Shown piece after piece: positions 34,066 through 42,950 of a stretch of DNA of 64,000 nt. Each line of letters starts with the position of its first letter. Positions within the stretch are counted from its first letter, which is position 1. Origin of the DNA: Nonomuraea montanisoli (GTDB lineage Bacteria > Actinomycetota > Actinomycetes > Streptosporangiales > Streptosporangiaceae). The stretch is from the NCBI RefSeq assembly GCF_013363975.1, contig NZ_JABWGN010000005.1, forward strand, positions 1 to 64,000, read 5' to 3'. Made by a program: the position numbers and the translations under genes. Below the pieces are notes generated by a model. The model was not told where the DNA came from, ran no database searches, and saw only the letters and a program-made list of their open reading frames with translations.

Positions 34066-35906
34066 GTGCGGTACAGCTCCTCGTAGCGGCCGCCCGCGGC
34101 GAGGAGCTCGGGGTGGGTGCCCCGCTCGACGACCTGCCCGTCCTCGATCACCAGGATCTGGTCGGCCGCGCGGACCGTGGACAGCCGGTGCGCGATCACC
34201 ACCGCGGTACGGCCGGCCAGCGCCTCGCCCAGCGCCTCCTGGACGGCCGCCTCGGAGGTGGAGTCGAGCGCGGCCGTGGCCTCGTCCAGGATCACCACCC
34301 GGGGCCGGGCGAGCAGCAGGCGGGCGATGGTCAGCCGCTGCCGCTCGCCGCCCGACAGCCGGTAGCCACGCTCGCCCACCACGGTGTCGAGCCCGTCGGG
34401 CAGCGACTCGACCAGCGCCCCGAGCCTGGCGCGGCGCAACGCGTCCCAGACCTCCTCCTCCGTCGCCTCCGGCCGGGCGAACAGCAGGTTGGCCCGGATC
34501 GTGTCGTGGAACAGGTGACCGTCCTGGGTGACCATGCCGAGCGTCTCGCGGATCGAGGCGGCGCTCAGGTCGCGCACGTCCACCCCGGCCAGCCGGACGG
34601 CGCCCTCGTCCACGTCGTACAGGCGGGGCAGGAGCTGCGCGATCGTGGACTTGCCCGCGCCGGACGAGCCGACCAGGGCGACCATCTGGCCGGGCTCGGC
34701 CCGGAACGAGACGCCGTGCAGCACCTCGACCCCGCCGCGGTTGTCGAGGGCGGCGACCTCCTCCAGCGAGGCGAGCGACACCTTGTCGGCCGAGGGGTAG
34801 GCGAAGCGCACGTCGTCGAACTCCACCGAGACCGGCCCCTCCGGCACGGCCACCGCGCCGGGCCGCTCCTTGATCAGCGGCTCCAGGTCCAGCACCTCGA
34901 AGACCCGCTCGAAACTCACCAGCGCGCTCATCACGTCCACGCGGGCGCTGGCCAGCGCCGTCAGCGGGGCGTACAGGCGGGTGAGCAGCAGCGCCAGCGC
35001 CACCACCGAGCCCGCGTCGAGCTGGTGGCGCAGCGCGTAGAAGCCGCCCAGGCCGTACACGAGGGCCAGGGCGAGCGCGGAGACCAGGGTCAGCGCGGTC
35101 ACGAACACCGACTGCGCCATCGCGGTGCGGACGCCGATGTCGCGCACCCGCCGGGCCCGCGCGGCGAACTCCTCCGACTCGCGGACCGGCCGGCCGAACA
35201 GCTTGACCAGGGTCGCGCCCGGCGCGGAGAACCGCTCGGTCATCTGCGTGCCCATCGCGGCGTTGTGGTCGGCCGCCTCGCGCCGCATCCGGGCCAGCCG
35301 GACGCCGACCCGCCGCGCCGGCAGCACGAACGCCGGGAGCAGCAGCAGGGCCAGCAGCGTGATCTGCCACGAGATGCCGACCATCACGGTGAGCGACAGC
35401 ACGAGCGTCACGACGTTGCCCGCGACGCTGGACAGCGTGTCGGTGAACGCCCGCTGCGCGCCGATCACGTCGTTGTTGAGGCGGCTGACCAGCGCACCGG
35501 TACGGGTCCTGGTGAAGAACGCGATCGGCATGCGCTGCACGTGGTCGAAGACGGCCGTGCGCAGGTCGAGGATCAGCCCCTCGCCCAGGCCGGACGACAG
35601 CCACCGGTTCACCAGTCCGAGGCCCGCCTCGGCGACGGCCAGGCCGCCGATCAGCGCGGCCAGGCCCACCACGACGCCGAGCGGCTCACCCTTGCCGATC
35701 GCGTCCAGCACCCGGCCGGCGAGCACGGGAGGCGCGACCGCCAGCGCCGCCATCACGATGCTGAGCCCGAGGAACAGCGTGATCCTGCGGCGGTGGGGCC
35801 GGGCGAAGCCCCAGACACGGCGGAGCGTCGCCCGGGAGATCGGGCGACGCTCCTTCTGGTTGCCCATCGAGTAGAGCTGCTGCCATGCGATCACTTCCAT
35901 GCTCAT
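34020..35906 (-). CDS. ABC exporter (fused permease-ATPase), SoxR-controlled
   Basis: A 628-residue half-transporter. The six-helix type I exporter domain is about 40-330. The ATPase domain (about 360-610) has Walker A GSSGAGKST with Lys419, the signature LSGGERQRL, Walker B VVILDEATAALD and the switch His in AHRLST. It likely works as a homodimer exporting a small molecule. A perfect SoxR box with a 19-base spacer is centred upstream, and the -10 TACGCT is seven bases before the ATG, so the mRNA is leaderless. Streptomyces SoxR regulons include an ABC transporter (SCO7008, from memory); this may be its counterpart. Redox-active natural products are likely substrates (inference). Confidence 0.88.
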   Translation of the reverse strand: MSMEVIAWQQLYSMGNQKERRPISRATLRRVWGFARPHRRRITLFLGLSIVMAALAVAPPVLAGRVLDAIGKGEPLGVVVGLAALIGGLAVAEAGLGLVNRWLSSGLGEGLILDLRTAVFDHVQRMPIAFFTRTRTGALVSRLNNDVIGAQRAFTDTLSSVAGNVVTLVLSLTVMVGISWQITLLALLLLPAFVLPARRVGVRLARMRREAADHNAAMGTQMTERFSAPGATLVKLFGRPVRESEEFAARARRVRDIGVRTAMAQSVFVTALTLVSALALALVYGLGGFYALRHQLDAGSVVALALLLTRLYAPLTALASARVDVMSALVSFERVFEVLDLEPLIKERPGAVAVPEGPVSVEFDDVRFAYPSADKVSLASLEEVAALDNRGGVEVLHGVSFRAEPGQMVALVGSSGAGKSTIAQLLPRLYDVDEGAVRLAGVDVRDLSAASIRETLGMVTQDGHLFHDTIRANLLFARPEATEEEVWDALRRARLGALVESLPDGLDTVVGERGYRLSGGERQRLTIARLLLARPRVVILDEATAALDSTSEAAVQEALGEALAGRTAVVIAHRLSTVRAADQILVIEDGQVVERGTHPELLAAGGRYEELYRTQFAEPAVTGVAGAA

Positions 35907-35913
35907 GCATGGA

Positions 35914-35944
35914 AGCGTAGGACCTCAAGTTAACTTGAGGGCAA
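35914..35944 (-). promoter_or_regulatory. SoxR box and promoter of the ABC exporter
   Basis: CCTCAAGTTAACTTGAGG (35923-35940) is a perfect 18-base palindrome identical to the classic SoxR operator. On the minus strand it lies between a -35 TTGCCC (35944-35939) and a -10 TACGCT (35919-35914) with a 19-base spacer, the overlong spacing that MerR-family activators need. A second inverted repeat, CTTCCATG-N6-CATGGAAG (35894-35915), covers the start codon. Confidence 0.9.
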
Positions 35945-35952
35945 CAGCTTTT

Positions 35953-38013
35953 TCAGGCGCCGATCTTCTTGCCCTGGGTGTGCCAGGTGACCGCGACCGA
36001 CGGCCGGGGCTGGCCGCCCTCGCCGTCGGGCCAGTGGCTGACCGGGCTGTCGGGGGTGGCGCCGTCCACCTCGCCCGGGTGCTGCACCGCGACGAAGACG
36101 CTGCGCTGGTCCGAGGTGACCATGGGGCCGCAGGTCTCGGCGCCGATCGGCACCGTGAGGAACTGGCGCACGTGCCCGCGCTCCCTGCCCCGCACCGGCG
36201 TCACGAACAGGCCGTCGTTCGTGCCGAGCGCGTTGCCGTCGGTGGCGATCCACAGGTTGCCGTCGCGGTCGAAGGCCACGTTGTCGGGGCAGGAGATCGG
36301 CGAGACCTTGGTCTTGTCGTAGCCGGCGAAGTAGGTGGCGGGGTCGTTCGGGTCGCCGCAGACCAGCGCCAGCGACCAGGCGAACACGGTCGAGGCGGCG
36401 TCGTCGCGCCGCTCCACCAGCTCCAGGACGTGGCCGTGCTTGTTCGACGGGCGCGGGTTGGCCTCGTCCACCTGCGCCGGGGCGCGGTTGGAGTTGTTGG
36501 TCAGCGCGATGTAGACGGCGCCGTTGACCGGGTTGCGCTCCACGTCCTCCGGACGGTCCATCTTCGTGGCGCCCACCTTGTCGGCGGCGGCGCGGGTGTA
36601 GACCAGCACCTCGGCGGCGGTCATGCCGTCCACGAACGACTTGTCGCCCGAGACCAGCGGGATCCACTCGCCCGACCCGTCGAACGCGCCGTCCGACGGC
36701 AGCTTGCCGGAGCCGTCGATCTCGGCCGCCGGGCTGTCACCGGTGAACTTGGCCACGTACAGCGTGCCCTCGTCCAGCAGCTTGCGGTTGTGCCGGTCGA
36801 AGCCGTGGATGTAGCGGTCCTTGGAGACGAACTTGTAGACGTACTCGAAGCGCGAGTCGTCGCCCATGTAGACGACGACCCGGCCGTCGCGGGCCAGCGT
36901 CGTGTTGGCGGCCTCGTGCTTGAAGCGGCCGAGCGCGGTCCGCTTGACCGGCTCCGCGTCCGGGTCGAACGGGTCGATCTCCACGACCCAGCCGAACCTG
37001 TTGACCTCGTTCGGGTGCTTGGCCAGGTCGAAGCGCTCCTCCACGCGGTCGAAGCGCCGGTTGCCGGAGGCGATGCCGGACGGGATCGTGTAGCGGGAGA
37101 TGTACGGCTTCTGGGCGGCGGGCACCTTGTCGCCGTTGATGAAGTACTGGTCGAAGTTCTCCTCGGCGGTCAGCACCGTGCCCCAGGGGGTGGTGCCGCC
37201 GGAGCAGTTGTTGAGCATGCCGACCGGCTTGACCCCGGCCGGGTCGCCGACCGTCTTCAGCAGGTCGCTGCCCGCGGCCGGGCCGGTGAAGCGCATCGGC
37301 GTGAGCGCCGTGATCCGGCGGTTGTAGCGCCTGCGGCCCCTCGTCACCAGCTTCCACTGGCCGGTGCCGCGCACCCGCTCCACCTCGACCACCGAGCCGC
37401 CGTGGGCGGCCAGCGCGATCCGGATCTGCTCCTCGGGGGCCGCGGTGCCGTCCTTGTAGCCGCGGAACATCAGGGCCTCGTTGGTGTACTCGTGGTTCAC
37501 CCACAGCAGCGCCCGGTCGCGGCCCATCGGGAACATCGTCACGTAGTCGCAGTTGTAGCCGAACTGCTTGGCCTGCGCCTCGGCACTCTGGTTGTCGAAG
37601 TCGAAGGCGGGGGCATCGGGCAGCACCGGGTCGCCCCAGCGCGCCACCACGGCCGAGGTGTAGCCGTCGGGCACGCGCAGCGCGTCGTCCTTGTTCGGGG
37701 GCACGGGGCTGAAACGCAGGTCGCCGCCACCGCTGTACAGGGCCGCGTCCTCCGCGACGGCCTCGGGGGTCGGCTCGGCCAGCGCGGGCACGGCGCCCGC
37801 CACGCCGGCGCCCACGACCAGCGCGCCGAGGGCGCCGGTGCGCAGCACGCCCCGCCGGGTCAGCGCCTCGGCCACGACGTCGCCGAAGTAGGCGTTGCCA
37901 CTCGCGTTGCCCACCTCGTGCGCGCACGCGTTGCCGCAGCGGAACTGGCAGGTCATCGCCGAACGGCCGGACTTGTGCGGGCTGGTGAGCAGCGGAAGGT
38001 GCCGGTTCGCCAC
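35953..38013 (-). CDS. PhoX-like (DUF839) alkaline phosphatase family protein
   Basis: A 686-residue protein of the PhoX family, calcium/iron-dependent phosphatases with a beta-propeller. A twin-arginine signal LTRRGVLRTGALGALVVGAG is preceded by a long N-region with FRCGNACAHEV, as in actinobacterial members. Conserved segments include LLWVNHEYTNEALMF, GMLNNCSGGTTPWGTVLTAEENFDQYF, GRFKHEAANTTLARDGRVVVYMGDD and PDNVAFDRDGNLWIATDG. It is predicted to be folded and exported by Tat. The GTG at 38013 is preferred because GGAG lies five bases upstream; an in-frame ATG at 38034 would add seven residues. No Pho box was recognised. Confidence 0.85.
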   Translation of the reverse strand: MANRHLPLLTSPHKSGRSAMTCQFRCGNACAHEVGNASGNAYFGDVVAEALTRRGVLRTGALGALVVGAGVAGAVPALAEPTPEAVAEDAALYSGGGDLRFSPVPPNKDDALRVPDGYTSAVVARWGDPVLPDAPAFDFDNQSAEAQAKQFGYNCDYVTMFPMGRDRALLWVNHEYTNEALMFRGYKDGTAAPEEQIRIALAAHGGSVVEVERVRGTGQWKLVTRGRRRYNRRITALTPMRFTGPAAGSDLLKTVGDPAGVKPVGMLNNCSGGTTPWGTVLTAEENFDQYFINGDKVPAAQKPYISRYTIPSGIASGNRRFDRVEERFDLAKHPNEVNRFGWVVEIDPFDPDAEPVKRTALGRFKHEAANTTLARDGRVVVYMGDDSRFEYVYKFVSKDRYIHGFDRHNRKLLDEGTLYVAKFTGDSPAAEIDGSGKLPSDGAFDGSGEWIPLVSGDKSFVDGMTAAEVLVYTRAAADKVGATKMDRPEDVERNPVNGAVYIALTNNSNRAPAQVDEANPRPSNKHGHVLELVERRDDAASTVFAWSLALVCGDPNDPATYFAGYDKTKVSPISCPDNVAFDRDGNLWIATDGNALGTNDGLFVTPVRGRERGHVRQFLTVPIGAETCGPMVTSDQRSVFVAVQHPGEVDGATPDSPVSHWPDGEGGQPRPSVAVTWHTQGKKIGA

Positions 38014-38170
38014 GGGTACTCCAAAGGTGTGCACGGTAGTTCGGCCTGGACGCTACGGCTGGTGTCGGAACCAGAGGTGAACGGGAACCTCCGGGACGAT
38101 GAACGCTCCCGGGGAGCAAACGGGCACCCGGCGGGGCTCATCCCACCGCCGGACGGAGCAGAATGGGCGG

Positions 38171-38611
38171 GTGCCACCACGCAGACCGGACCCCGAGAAG
38201 CTGAGGGCCGCGCTCGACGCCCAGCTCGTCGCCCTCGACCAGCCCGCGTACGACGGCCCCGCCGCCGCGCTGCCCGGCGCGCTGGTCGAGGCCGTGCTGA
38301 CCGCCTACGACCGGGGCCTGGAGCCCGAGCGCGACGCCGCCCGGCAGGCCGTGCGCCACCTGCTCGACCGGCTCGCCACGACCGCGCCCGGCCGCACGGT
38401 CGAGGTGCGGGTCCCGCCGTACGCGGCGGCGCAGGTCATCGAGGGGCCCCGGCACACCCGCGGCACCCCGCCGAACGTCGTGGAGATGAGCCCACGCACC
38501 TGGATCGAGCTGGCCGTCGGCCGCCGGGGCTGGGGCGAGGCCGTGGCCGAGGGCGCCGTCGCGGCGAGCGGGGCACGGGCGGACCTGTCCGCGCACCTGC
38601 CCCTCGCCTGA
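38171..38611 (+). CDS. sterol carrier family protein, conserved next to purF
   Basis: A 146-residue cytoplasmic protein: PPRRPDPEKLRAALDAQLVAL, VEVRVPPYAAAQVIEGPRHTRGTPPNVVEM and SPRTWIELAVGRRGWGEAVAEGAVAASGARADLS. It matches the actinobacterial proteins named sterol carrier family, which share the SCP2-like ending; the true role is unknown. GTG start with CAGAAT (38159-38164) six bases upstream; an upstream ATG would add 24 residues with no family match. Its position before purF is conserved in Streptomyces (from memory). Confidence 0.72.
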   Translation: MPPRRPDPEKLRAALDAQLVALDQPAYDGPAAALPGALVEAVLTAYDRGLEPERDAARQAVRHLLDRLATTAPGRTVEVRVPPYAAAQVIEGPRHTRGTPPNVVEMSPRTWIELAVGRRGWGEAVAEGAVAASGARADLSAHLPLA

Positions 38612-38626
38612 ACACCCCGCAGATCG

Positions 38627-39706
38627 TTACCGGGGACGGTCGATCCAGGGGAACCTGCTCCGGAAGCACTGGTCGGCGAGCTGCCCGGGCAGCCGGCCGC
38701 AGTCCTGCACCACGCTCCAGAACCACATGGCCACGATCGTGAACAGGATCAGCGCGAGGACGCTGATCACGATCCCGGCCAGGGCGCGGCCCTTGCCCAC
38801 GCCCCTGCTGAGCGCGACCCCGCCGAACACGATCGACAGGATCGCGGTCAGCACGCCGGCGAAGCAGACGAACACGAGGAACGGGCTGGCCACGCCCAGC
38901 ACCAGCGACGCCGTGGCGAGGCCGCTGCCCGGCGGGGCCTTCTGGTAGGAGGGCGGGTAGCCACCGGGCGGCGGCGGCGCGTACCCACCGGGGCCCGGCA
39001 TGGGGCCGTAGGGGCCTCCCCCGGGCGGCCCGCCGTACGGGCTGGAGGGCGAGGTGCCGGGCGGGGCCGGCTCGCCGTACGAACCGGCGGCCCCGGGCGG
39101 GCCGGAGGCCGGAGTGCCCGCCGCGTACGGACCCGACGGGGCCCCGGCCGCGTACGGACCTGATGGCGCGCCTCCCGCGGCGCCGGGCGCGCCCTCAGGA
39201 GCGCCGGACGGCGGCTCGAAGCGGGACGGGGCCGACGTGCCCGGCGGCGTCGGAGGCGGCTCGGCCGTGCCCTCCCAGCCGGGATAGGCCGGGGTGCCGC
39301 CCGGCACCGGGTACGCCTGCGTCTTCTCCGCGTCCGGCTCCTCCTCGCCCGGCCGGCCGCCCTGGACCCGCGTCGGGTCCGGGACCTCCGGCGTGGTGGG
39401 CTGGTCGGGCCCCGGCGGATGCACCGGCGGCTCACCCCCGGGCTCCGGCGCCGGCGCGGGACGCGGCTCACCGCCGGGACGCGGCCTCTCGGGCTGTGGC
39501 ACGACGGGAGGCACCGGGCCGAGCGGCGGCTCCGGCGTCCCCGGACCGGCCGGCGACGGGCCGCCGGCCTCGTCGGGCGCCGAGGGGCCGCCTGAGCCGA
39601 GGTAGTCGTCGCCGTCCTCCCGGCCCTCGCGCGGCTCCTGCCCCGGGCGGGGCTGGTTCGGATCCCCAGGTGTGGTCACGTCTGCGTCTCCCGACGGGTT
39701 TTGCAT
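38627..39706 (-). CDS. Pro-rich membrane protein with a DUF4190 domain
   Basis: A 359-residue protein. The first 255 residues are low-complexity Pro/Gly/Glu with a short SGPYAAG tandem repeat, presumably cytoplasmic. The C-terminal 100 residues hold two hydrophobic helices in the DUF4190 pattern (GLATASLVLGVASPF ... ILSIVFGGVALSRGVGKGRALAGIVISVLALI), then a tail with two Cys ending FPWIDRPR. Function is unknown. The ATG (MQNPSGDADV) is chosen over a GTG nine bases upstream; the choice is not certain. Confidence 0.7.
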   Translation of the reverse strand: MQNPSGDADVTTPGDPNQPRPGQEPREGREDGDDYLGSGGPSAPDEAGGPSPAGPGTPEPPLGPVPPVVPQPERPRPGGEPRPAPAPEPGGEPPVHPPGPDQPTTPEVPDPTRVQGGRPGEEEPDAEKTQAYPVPGGTPAYPGWEGTAEPPPTPPGTSAPSRFEPPSGAPEGAPGAAGGAPSGPYAAGAPSGPYAAGTPASGPPGAAGSYGEPAPPGTSPSSPYGGPPGGGPYGPMPGPGGYAPPPPGGYPPSYQKAPPGSGLATASLVLGVASPFLVFVCFAGVLTAILSIVFGGVALSRGVGKGRALAGIVISVLALILFTIVAMWFWSVVQDCGRLPGQLADQCFRSRFPWIDRPR

Positions 39707-39876
39707 GCCGAACACTTCACCCTTACGCGCGCAGCAGCCCGGAAAGGGTGTGACACGGTAAAACCCCGTCCATCCTTGGGACACCATGCGTCCAAGACAC
39801 CCCTGTTTCCCCGCCTGTGCCCGCGATCCGCACCCGGGTGTACGAGCAGCGAAGCGACCGACCTAAACTGAACTAC

Positions 39877-41313
39877 GTGCTGAAAGGCGACGGCCGGCTC
39901 GGCCATGACCTGGACCCCGACGATCGAGCTCCCAAGGACGCCTGCGGCGTCTTCGGCGTGTGGGCACCAGGCGAGGAAGTGTCCAAACTCACCTACTACG
40001 GGCTGTACGCGTTGCAGCACCGCGGCCAGGAGTCCGCGGGCATCGCGGTCAGCGAGGGCAGCCGCATTCTCGTCTACAAGGACATGGGCCTGGTGGCCCA
40101 GGTCTTCGACGAGTCCGTGCTGGGCACCCTGCGCGGTCACCTGGCGATCGGCCACTGCCGCTACTCCACCACCGGCTCCAGCGTGTGGGAGAACGCGCAG
40201 CCGACGCTGAGCTCCACCGAGGTCGGCGGGCTGGCGCTGGCCCACAACGGCAACCTCATCAACACCCCTGAGCTGGCGCAGCGCCTCAACCCGGGCGTGA
40301 CCAGGGCCACCACCGACACCGAGGTGCTGGCTGCGCTGCTGGCCCAGGACCGCAGCAGGTCCGTCGAGGACGCGGCCGCGGAGCTCCTGCCGCAGGTCAA
40401 GGGCGCGTACTCGCTCGTGTTCATGGACGAGACCACCCTTTACGCGGCGCGCGACCCGCAGGGCATCCGCCCGCTGGTGCTGGGCCGCCTGGAGCGCGGA
40501 TGGGTGGTCGCCTCCGAGACGGCCGCCCTCGACATCGTGGGCGCCACGTTCGTCCGGGAGATCGAGCCCGGCGAGCTGCTCACGATCGACGAACAGGGCG
40601 TCAGGTCGCGCCGCTTCGCGCTGGCCGAGCCCAAGGGGTGCCTGTTCGAGTACGTCTACCTCGCCCGTCCCGACACCACGATCGCCGGCCGGGGCGTCCA
40701 GGTGACGCGGGTCGAGATCGGCCGCGTGCTCGCCCGCGAGCACCCCGTCGACGCCGACCTGGTCATCCCCACGCCCGAGTCCGGCACGCCGGCCGCCGTG
40801 GGCTACGCCGAGGCGAGCGGCATCCCGTACGGCCAGGGCCTGGTGAAGAACTCCTACGTCGGCCGCACGTTCATCCAGCCGTCGCAGACCATCCGCCAGC
40901 TCGGCATCCGCCTCAAGCTCAACCCGCTGCGCGAGGTGGTCCAGGGCAAGCGCCTGGTCGTCGTGGACGACTCGATCGTGCGCGGCAACACCCAGCGCGC
41001 GATCGTCAAGATGCTGCGCGAGGCCGGGGCCAAGGAGGTGCACGTGCGCATCTCCTCGCCGCCGGTGTCGTGGCCGTGCTTCTACGGCATCGACTTCGCC
41101 ACCCGGGCCGAGCTGATCGCCGGCTCGCTCTCGGTGGAGGAGATCCGGGCCTCGCTCGGCGCCGACTCGCTCGGCTACATCTCGCTGGAGGGGCTCACCC
41201 GGGCCACCACGATCCCCGCCGAGCGGCTCTGCCGGGCCTGCTTCGACGGCTCGTACCCCATCCCCATCGACCAGGACAACGTCGGCAAGTACGTACTGGA
41301 GAGCAAGGCGTGA
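39877..41313 (+). CDS. purF: amidophosphoribosyltransferase PurF
   Basis: A 478-residue enzyme that makes phosphoribosylamine from PRPP and glutamine, the first purine step. A propeptide of about 22 residues precedes the nucleophile Cys23 (DACGVFGVW). The glutaminase domain has GHCRYSTTG and AHNGNLIN; the PRTase domain has LVVVDDSIVRGNTQ. Four Cys for a [4Fe-4S] cluster are visible (KGCLFEY, SWPCFYG, LCRAC). The GTG at 39877 is chosen because TAAACT (39864-39869) is seven bases upstream, a leaderless start; the earlier in-frame start would lie upstream of this promoter. Overlaps purM by GTGA. Confidence 0.95.
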   Translation: MLKGDGRLGHDLDPDDRAPKDACGVFGVWAPGEEVSKLTYYGLYALQHRGQESAGIAVSEGSRILVYKDMGLVAQVFDESVLGTLRGHLAIGHCRYSTTGSSVWENAQPTLSSTEVGGLALAHNGNLINTPELAQRLNPGVTRATTDTEVLAALLAQDRSRSVEDAAAELLPQVKGAYSLVFMDETTLYAARDPQGIRPLVLGRLERGWVVASETAALDIVGATFVREIEPGELLTIDEQGVRSRRFALAEPKGCLFEYVYLARPDTTIAGRGVQVTRVEIGRVLAREHPVDADLVIPTPESGTPAAVGYAEASGIPYGQGLVKNSYVGRTFIQPSQTIRQLGIRLKLNPLREVVQGKRLVVVDDSIVRGNTQRAIVKMLREAGAKEVHVRISSPPVSWPCFYGIDFATRAELIAGSLSVEEIRASLGADSLGYISLEGLTRATTIPAERLCRACFDGSYPIPIDQDNVGKYVLESKA

Positions 41314-42335
41314 CGAGCTACGAGGCCGCCGGTGTCGACATCGAGGCGGGCGAGCGCGCGGTCGCGCTGATGAAGGACAAGGTGGCCCGCTCGCGCCGGC
41401 CCGAGGTCGTGGACGACGCGAGCGGCTTCGCCGGGCTGTTCGACGCCTCGGCGCTGCTGAAGTACGAGCGGCCGCTGCTCGCGACCTCCACCGACGGCGT
41501 CGGCACCAAGGTCATGATCGCCCAGCGGTACGGCAAGCACGACACGATCGGGATCGACCTGGTCGGCATGGTCCTCGACGACCTGGTGGTGTGCGGGGCC
41601 GAGCCGCTGTTCATGACCGACTACATCGCCTGCGGCAAGGTGGTGCCCGAGCGTGTCGCCGAGATCGTCGGCGGCATCGCCGAGGGCTGCCGGCTGGCCG
41701 GCGCCGCGCTGGTGGGCGGCGAGACGGCCGAGCACCCGGGGGCGATGGGGCCCGACGAGTACGACCTGGCGGGCGCCGGCACGGGTGTCGTGGAGGCGTC
41801 GGCCATGCTCGGGCCCGATCGGGTGCGCGAGGGCGACGTGGTGCTGGGGCTCGCCTCCTCGGGCGTCCACTCCAACGGCTACTCGCTGGTGCGCCACGTG
41901 GTGCGCGAGGCGGGGCTGTCGCTGGAGGCGGAGCTGCCCGAGCTGGGCCGGCCGCTCGGCGAGGAGCTGCTGGAGCCGACCCGGATCTACTCCCTCGACT
42001 GCCTGGCCCTGGCCCGGACGGTGGAGGTGCACGCCTACGCGCACATCACGGGCGGCGGCGTCGAGGGCAACCTGGCGCGCTCGCTGCCCGGTCACCTCGA
42101 CGCGCTGCTCGACCGGTCGTCGTGGACGCCGCCGGCGATCTTCTCGGTGCTCGCCGGGCACGGCCGCATCGAGCAGAAGGACATGGACCGGACGTTCAAC
42201 CTGGGCGTCGGGATGGCCGCGATCGTCGCGCCGGAGGCCGCCGACGAGGCGGTGCGGCTGCTCACGGAGCGCGGGGTGCCGGCGTGGGTGCTCGGCGAGG
42301 TCGTTTCCGGCTCCGGCCAGGCCCGCTACCGCTGA
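41310..42335 (+). CDS. purM: phosphoribosylformylglycinamidine cyclo-ligase PurM
   Basis: A 341-residue AIR synthetase closing the imidazole ring of FGAM with ATP. Signature parts are STDGVGTKVMIAQ, GIDLVGMVLDDLVVCGAEPLFMTDYIACGK, GGETAEHPGAM, GLASSGVHSNGYSLVRHV and HITGGGVEGNLARSLP. The GTG lies in the overlap with purF, so translation is coupled. An intergenic stretch with two hairpins follows the gene. Confidence 0.94.
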   Translation: MTSYEAAGVDIEAGERAVALMKDKVARSRRPEVVDDASGFAGLFDASALLKYERPLLATSTDGVGTKVMIAQRYGKHDTIGIDLVGMVLDDLVVCGAEPLFMTDYIACGKVVPERVAEIVGGIAEGCRLAGAALVGGETAEHPGAMGPDEYDLAGAGTGVVEASAMLGPDRVREGDVVLGLASSGVHSNGYSLVRHVVREAGLSLEAELPELGRPLGEELLEPTRIYSLDCLALARTVEVHAYAHITGGGVEGNLARSLPGHLDALLDRSSWTPPAIFSVLAGHGRIEQKDMDRTFNLGVGMAAIVAPEAADEAVRLLTERGVPAWVLGEVVSGSGQARYR

Positions 42336-42402
42336 CGACCCGGGGGGCCGTGGCCGCTCGCCCGAGCGGCCCGGCATCCGGGTTCACCGCACCGAACGAC
42401 AC

Positions 42403-42426
42403 CGTTCATGTCGCCGTTCATGTCGC
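42403..42426 (+). repeat. 12-bp tandem direct repeat after purM
   Basis: CGTTCATGTCGC is repeated exactly at 42403-42414 and 42415-42426. It lies in the convergent region between purM and the DUF3073 gene. No function is evident. Confidence 0.6.
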
Positions 42427-42475
42427 CGCGAGGCTCGGTGCACGGAGGCGTGGGAGCGCCCGAGGCGCGACGAAA

Positions 42476-42501
42476 GCCCCACGGACGGGTGTCCGTGGGG
42501 C
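42476..42501. terminator. convergent terminator between purM and the DUF3073 gene
   Basis: GCCCCACGGAC (42476-42486) and GTCCGTGGGGC (42491-42501) form a perfect 11-base stem with a GGGT loop. On the minus strand it is followed by TTTCG, so it best terminates the DUF3073 transcript, but it can act in both directions. Confidence 0.7.
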
Positions 42502-42524
42502 CCTGCACGATGGAACACGCCATC

Positions 42525-42555
42525 TCACCCGGCGCGGAGAGATCTCGCCGGGTGA
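42525..42555. terminator. second hairpin in the purM/DUF3073 convergent region
   Basis: TCACCCGGCG (42525-42534) and CGCCGGGTGA (42546-42555) form a perfect ten-base stem with an 11-base loop, 25 bases past the stop codon of the DUF3073 gene. With the neighbouring hairpin it makes a double termination zone. Confidence 0.55.
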
Positions 42556-42580
42556 GCGGCCGCGTCAACGAGACGAGCGG

Positions 42581-42799
42581 CTACCGGCGGCCGGAGCGGC
42601 CGTCGTCGTCGCTCGTGTAGTCGTCGGCGTAATCGGCATAGCGATCCGCGAGCTCGTCGTTGAGGTCGTCGGAGTCGTCATTGCTGGCGTCTCCGACCCC
42701 GAGTTCGTCGCGAAGACGGTCAAGATCCGTGCCACCGCTGTTGTACTTCAGCTGGCGAGCAACCTTGACCTGCTTGGCCTTTGCTCGGCCGCGCCCCAT
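42581..42799 (-). CDS. DUF3073 family small protein
   Basis: A 72-residue protein: basic start MGRGRAKAKQVKVARQLKYNSGGTDLDRLRDELG and an acidic tail of Asp/Asn/Tyr ending DDGRSGRR. DUF3073 proteins are widespread in actinobacteria next to purM; the role is unknown. The ATG at 42799 starts the conserved domain and has GAGGGGG eight bases upstream; the longer open frame upstream has no match. Confidence 0.88.
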   Translation of the reverse strand: MGRGRAKAKQVKVARQLKYNSGGTDLDRLRDELGVGDASNDDSDDLNDELADRYADYADDYTSDDDGRSGRR

Positions 42800-42950
42800 T
42801 GGCTCGACCCCCTCATGTGGGGTCGTCCCCGACCCCTCGTCGCTAACGCACCACACGCTGACGCCACCTGACTATGGGCGTCAGCCTATCGTTCGCCTAT
42901 TACCGTACCTGTTTTGTGCCCAGCTCGGTACGTCGTATGGGCGCGGGGCG

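Noticed and set aside
35686-35928. Small minus-strand frame overlapping the ABC exporter start
   Set aside because: It is a shifted-frame shadow of the exporter and its SoxR promoter region.
39817-39876. Twenty extra N-terminal codons of purF
   Set aside because: The -10 TAAACT lies within this stretch, seven bases before the GTG at 39877, and family members begin near GDGRL before DACGVFG.
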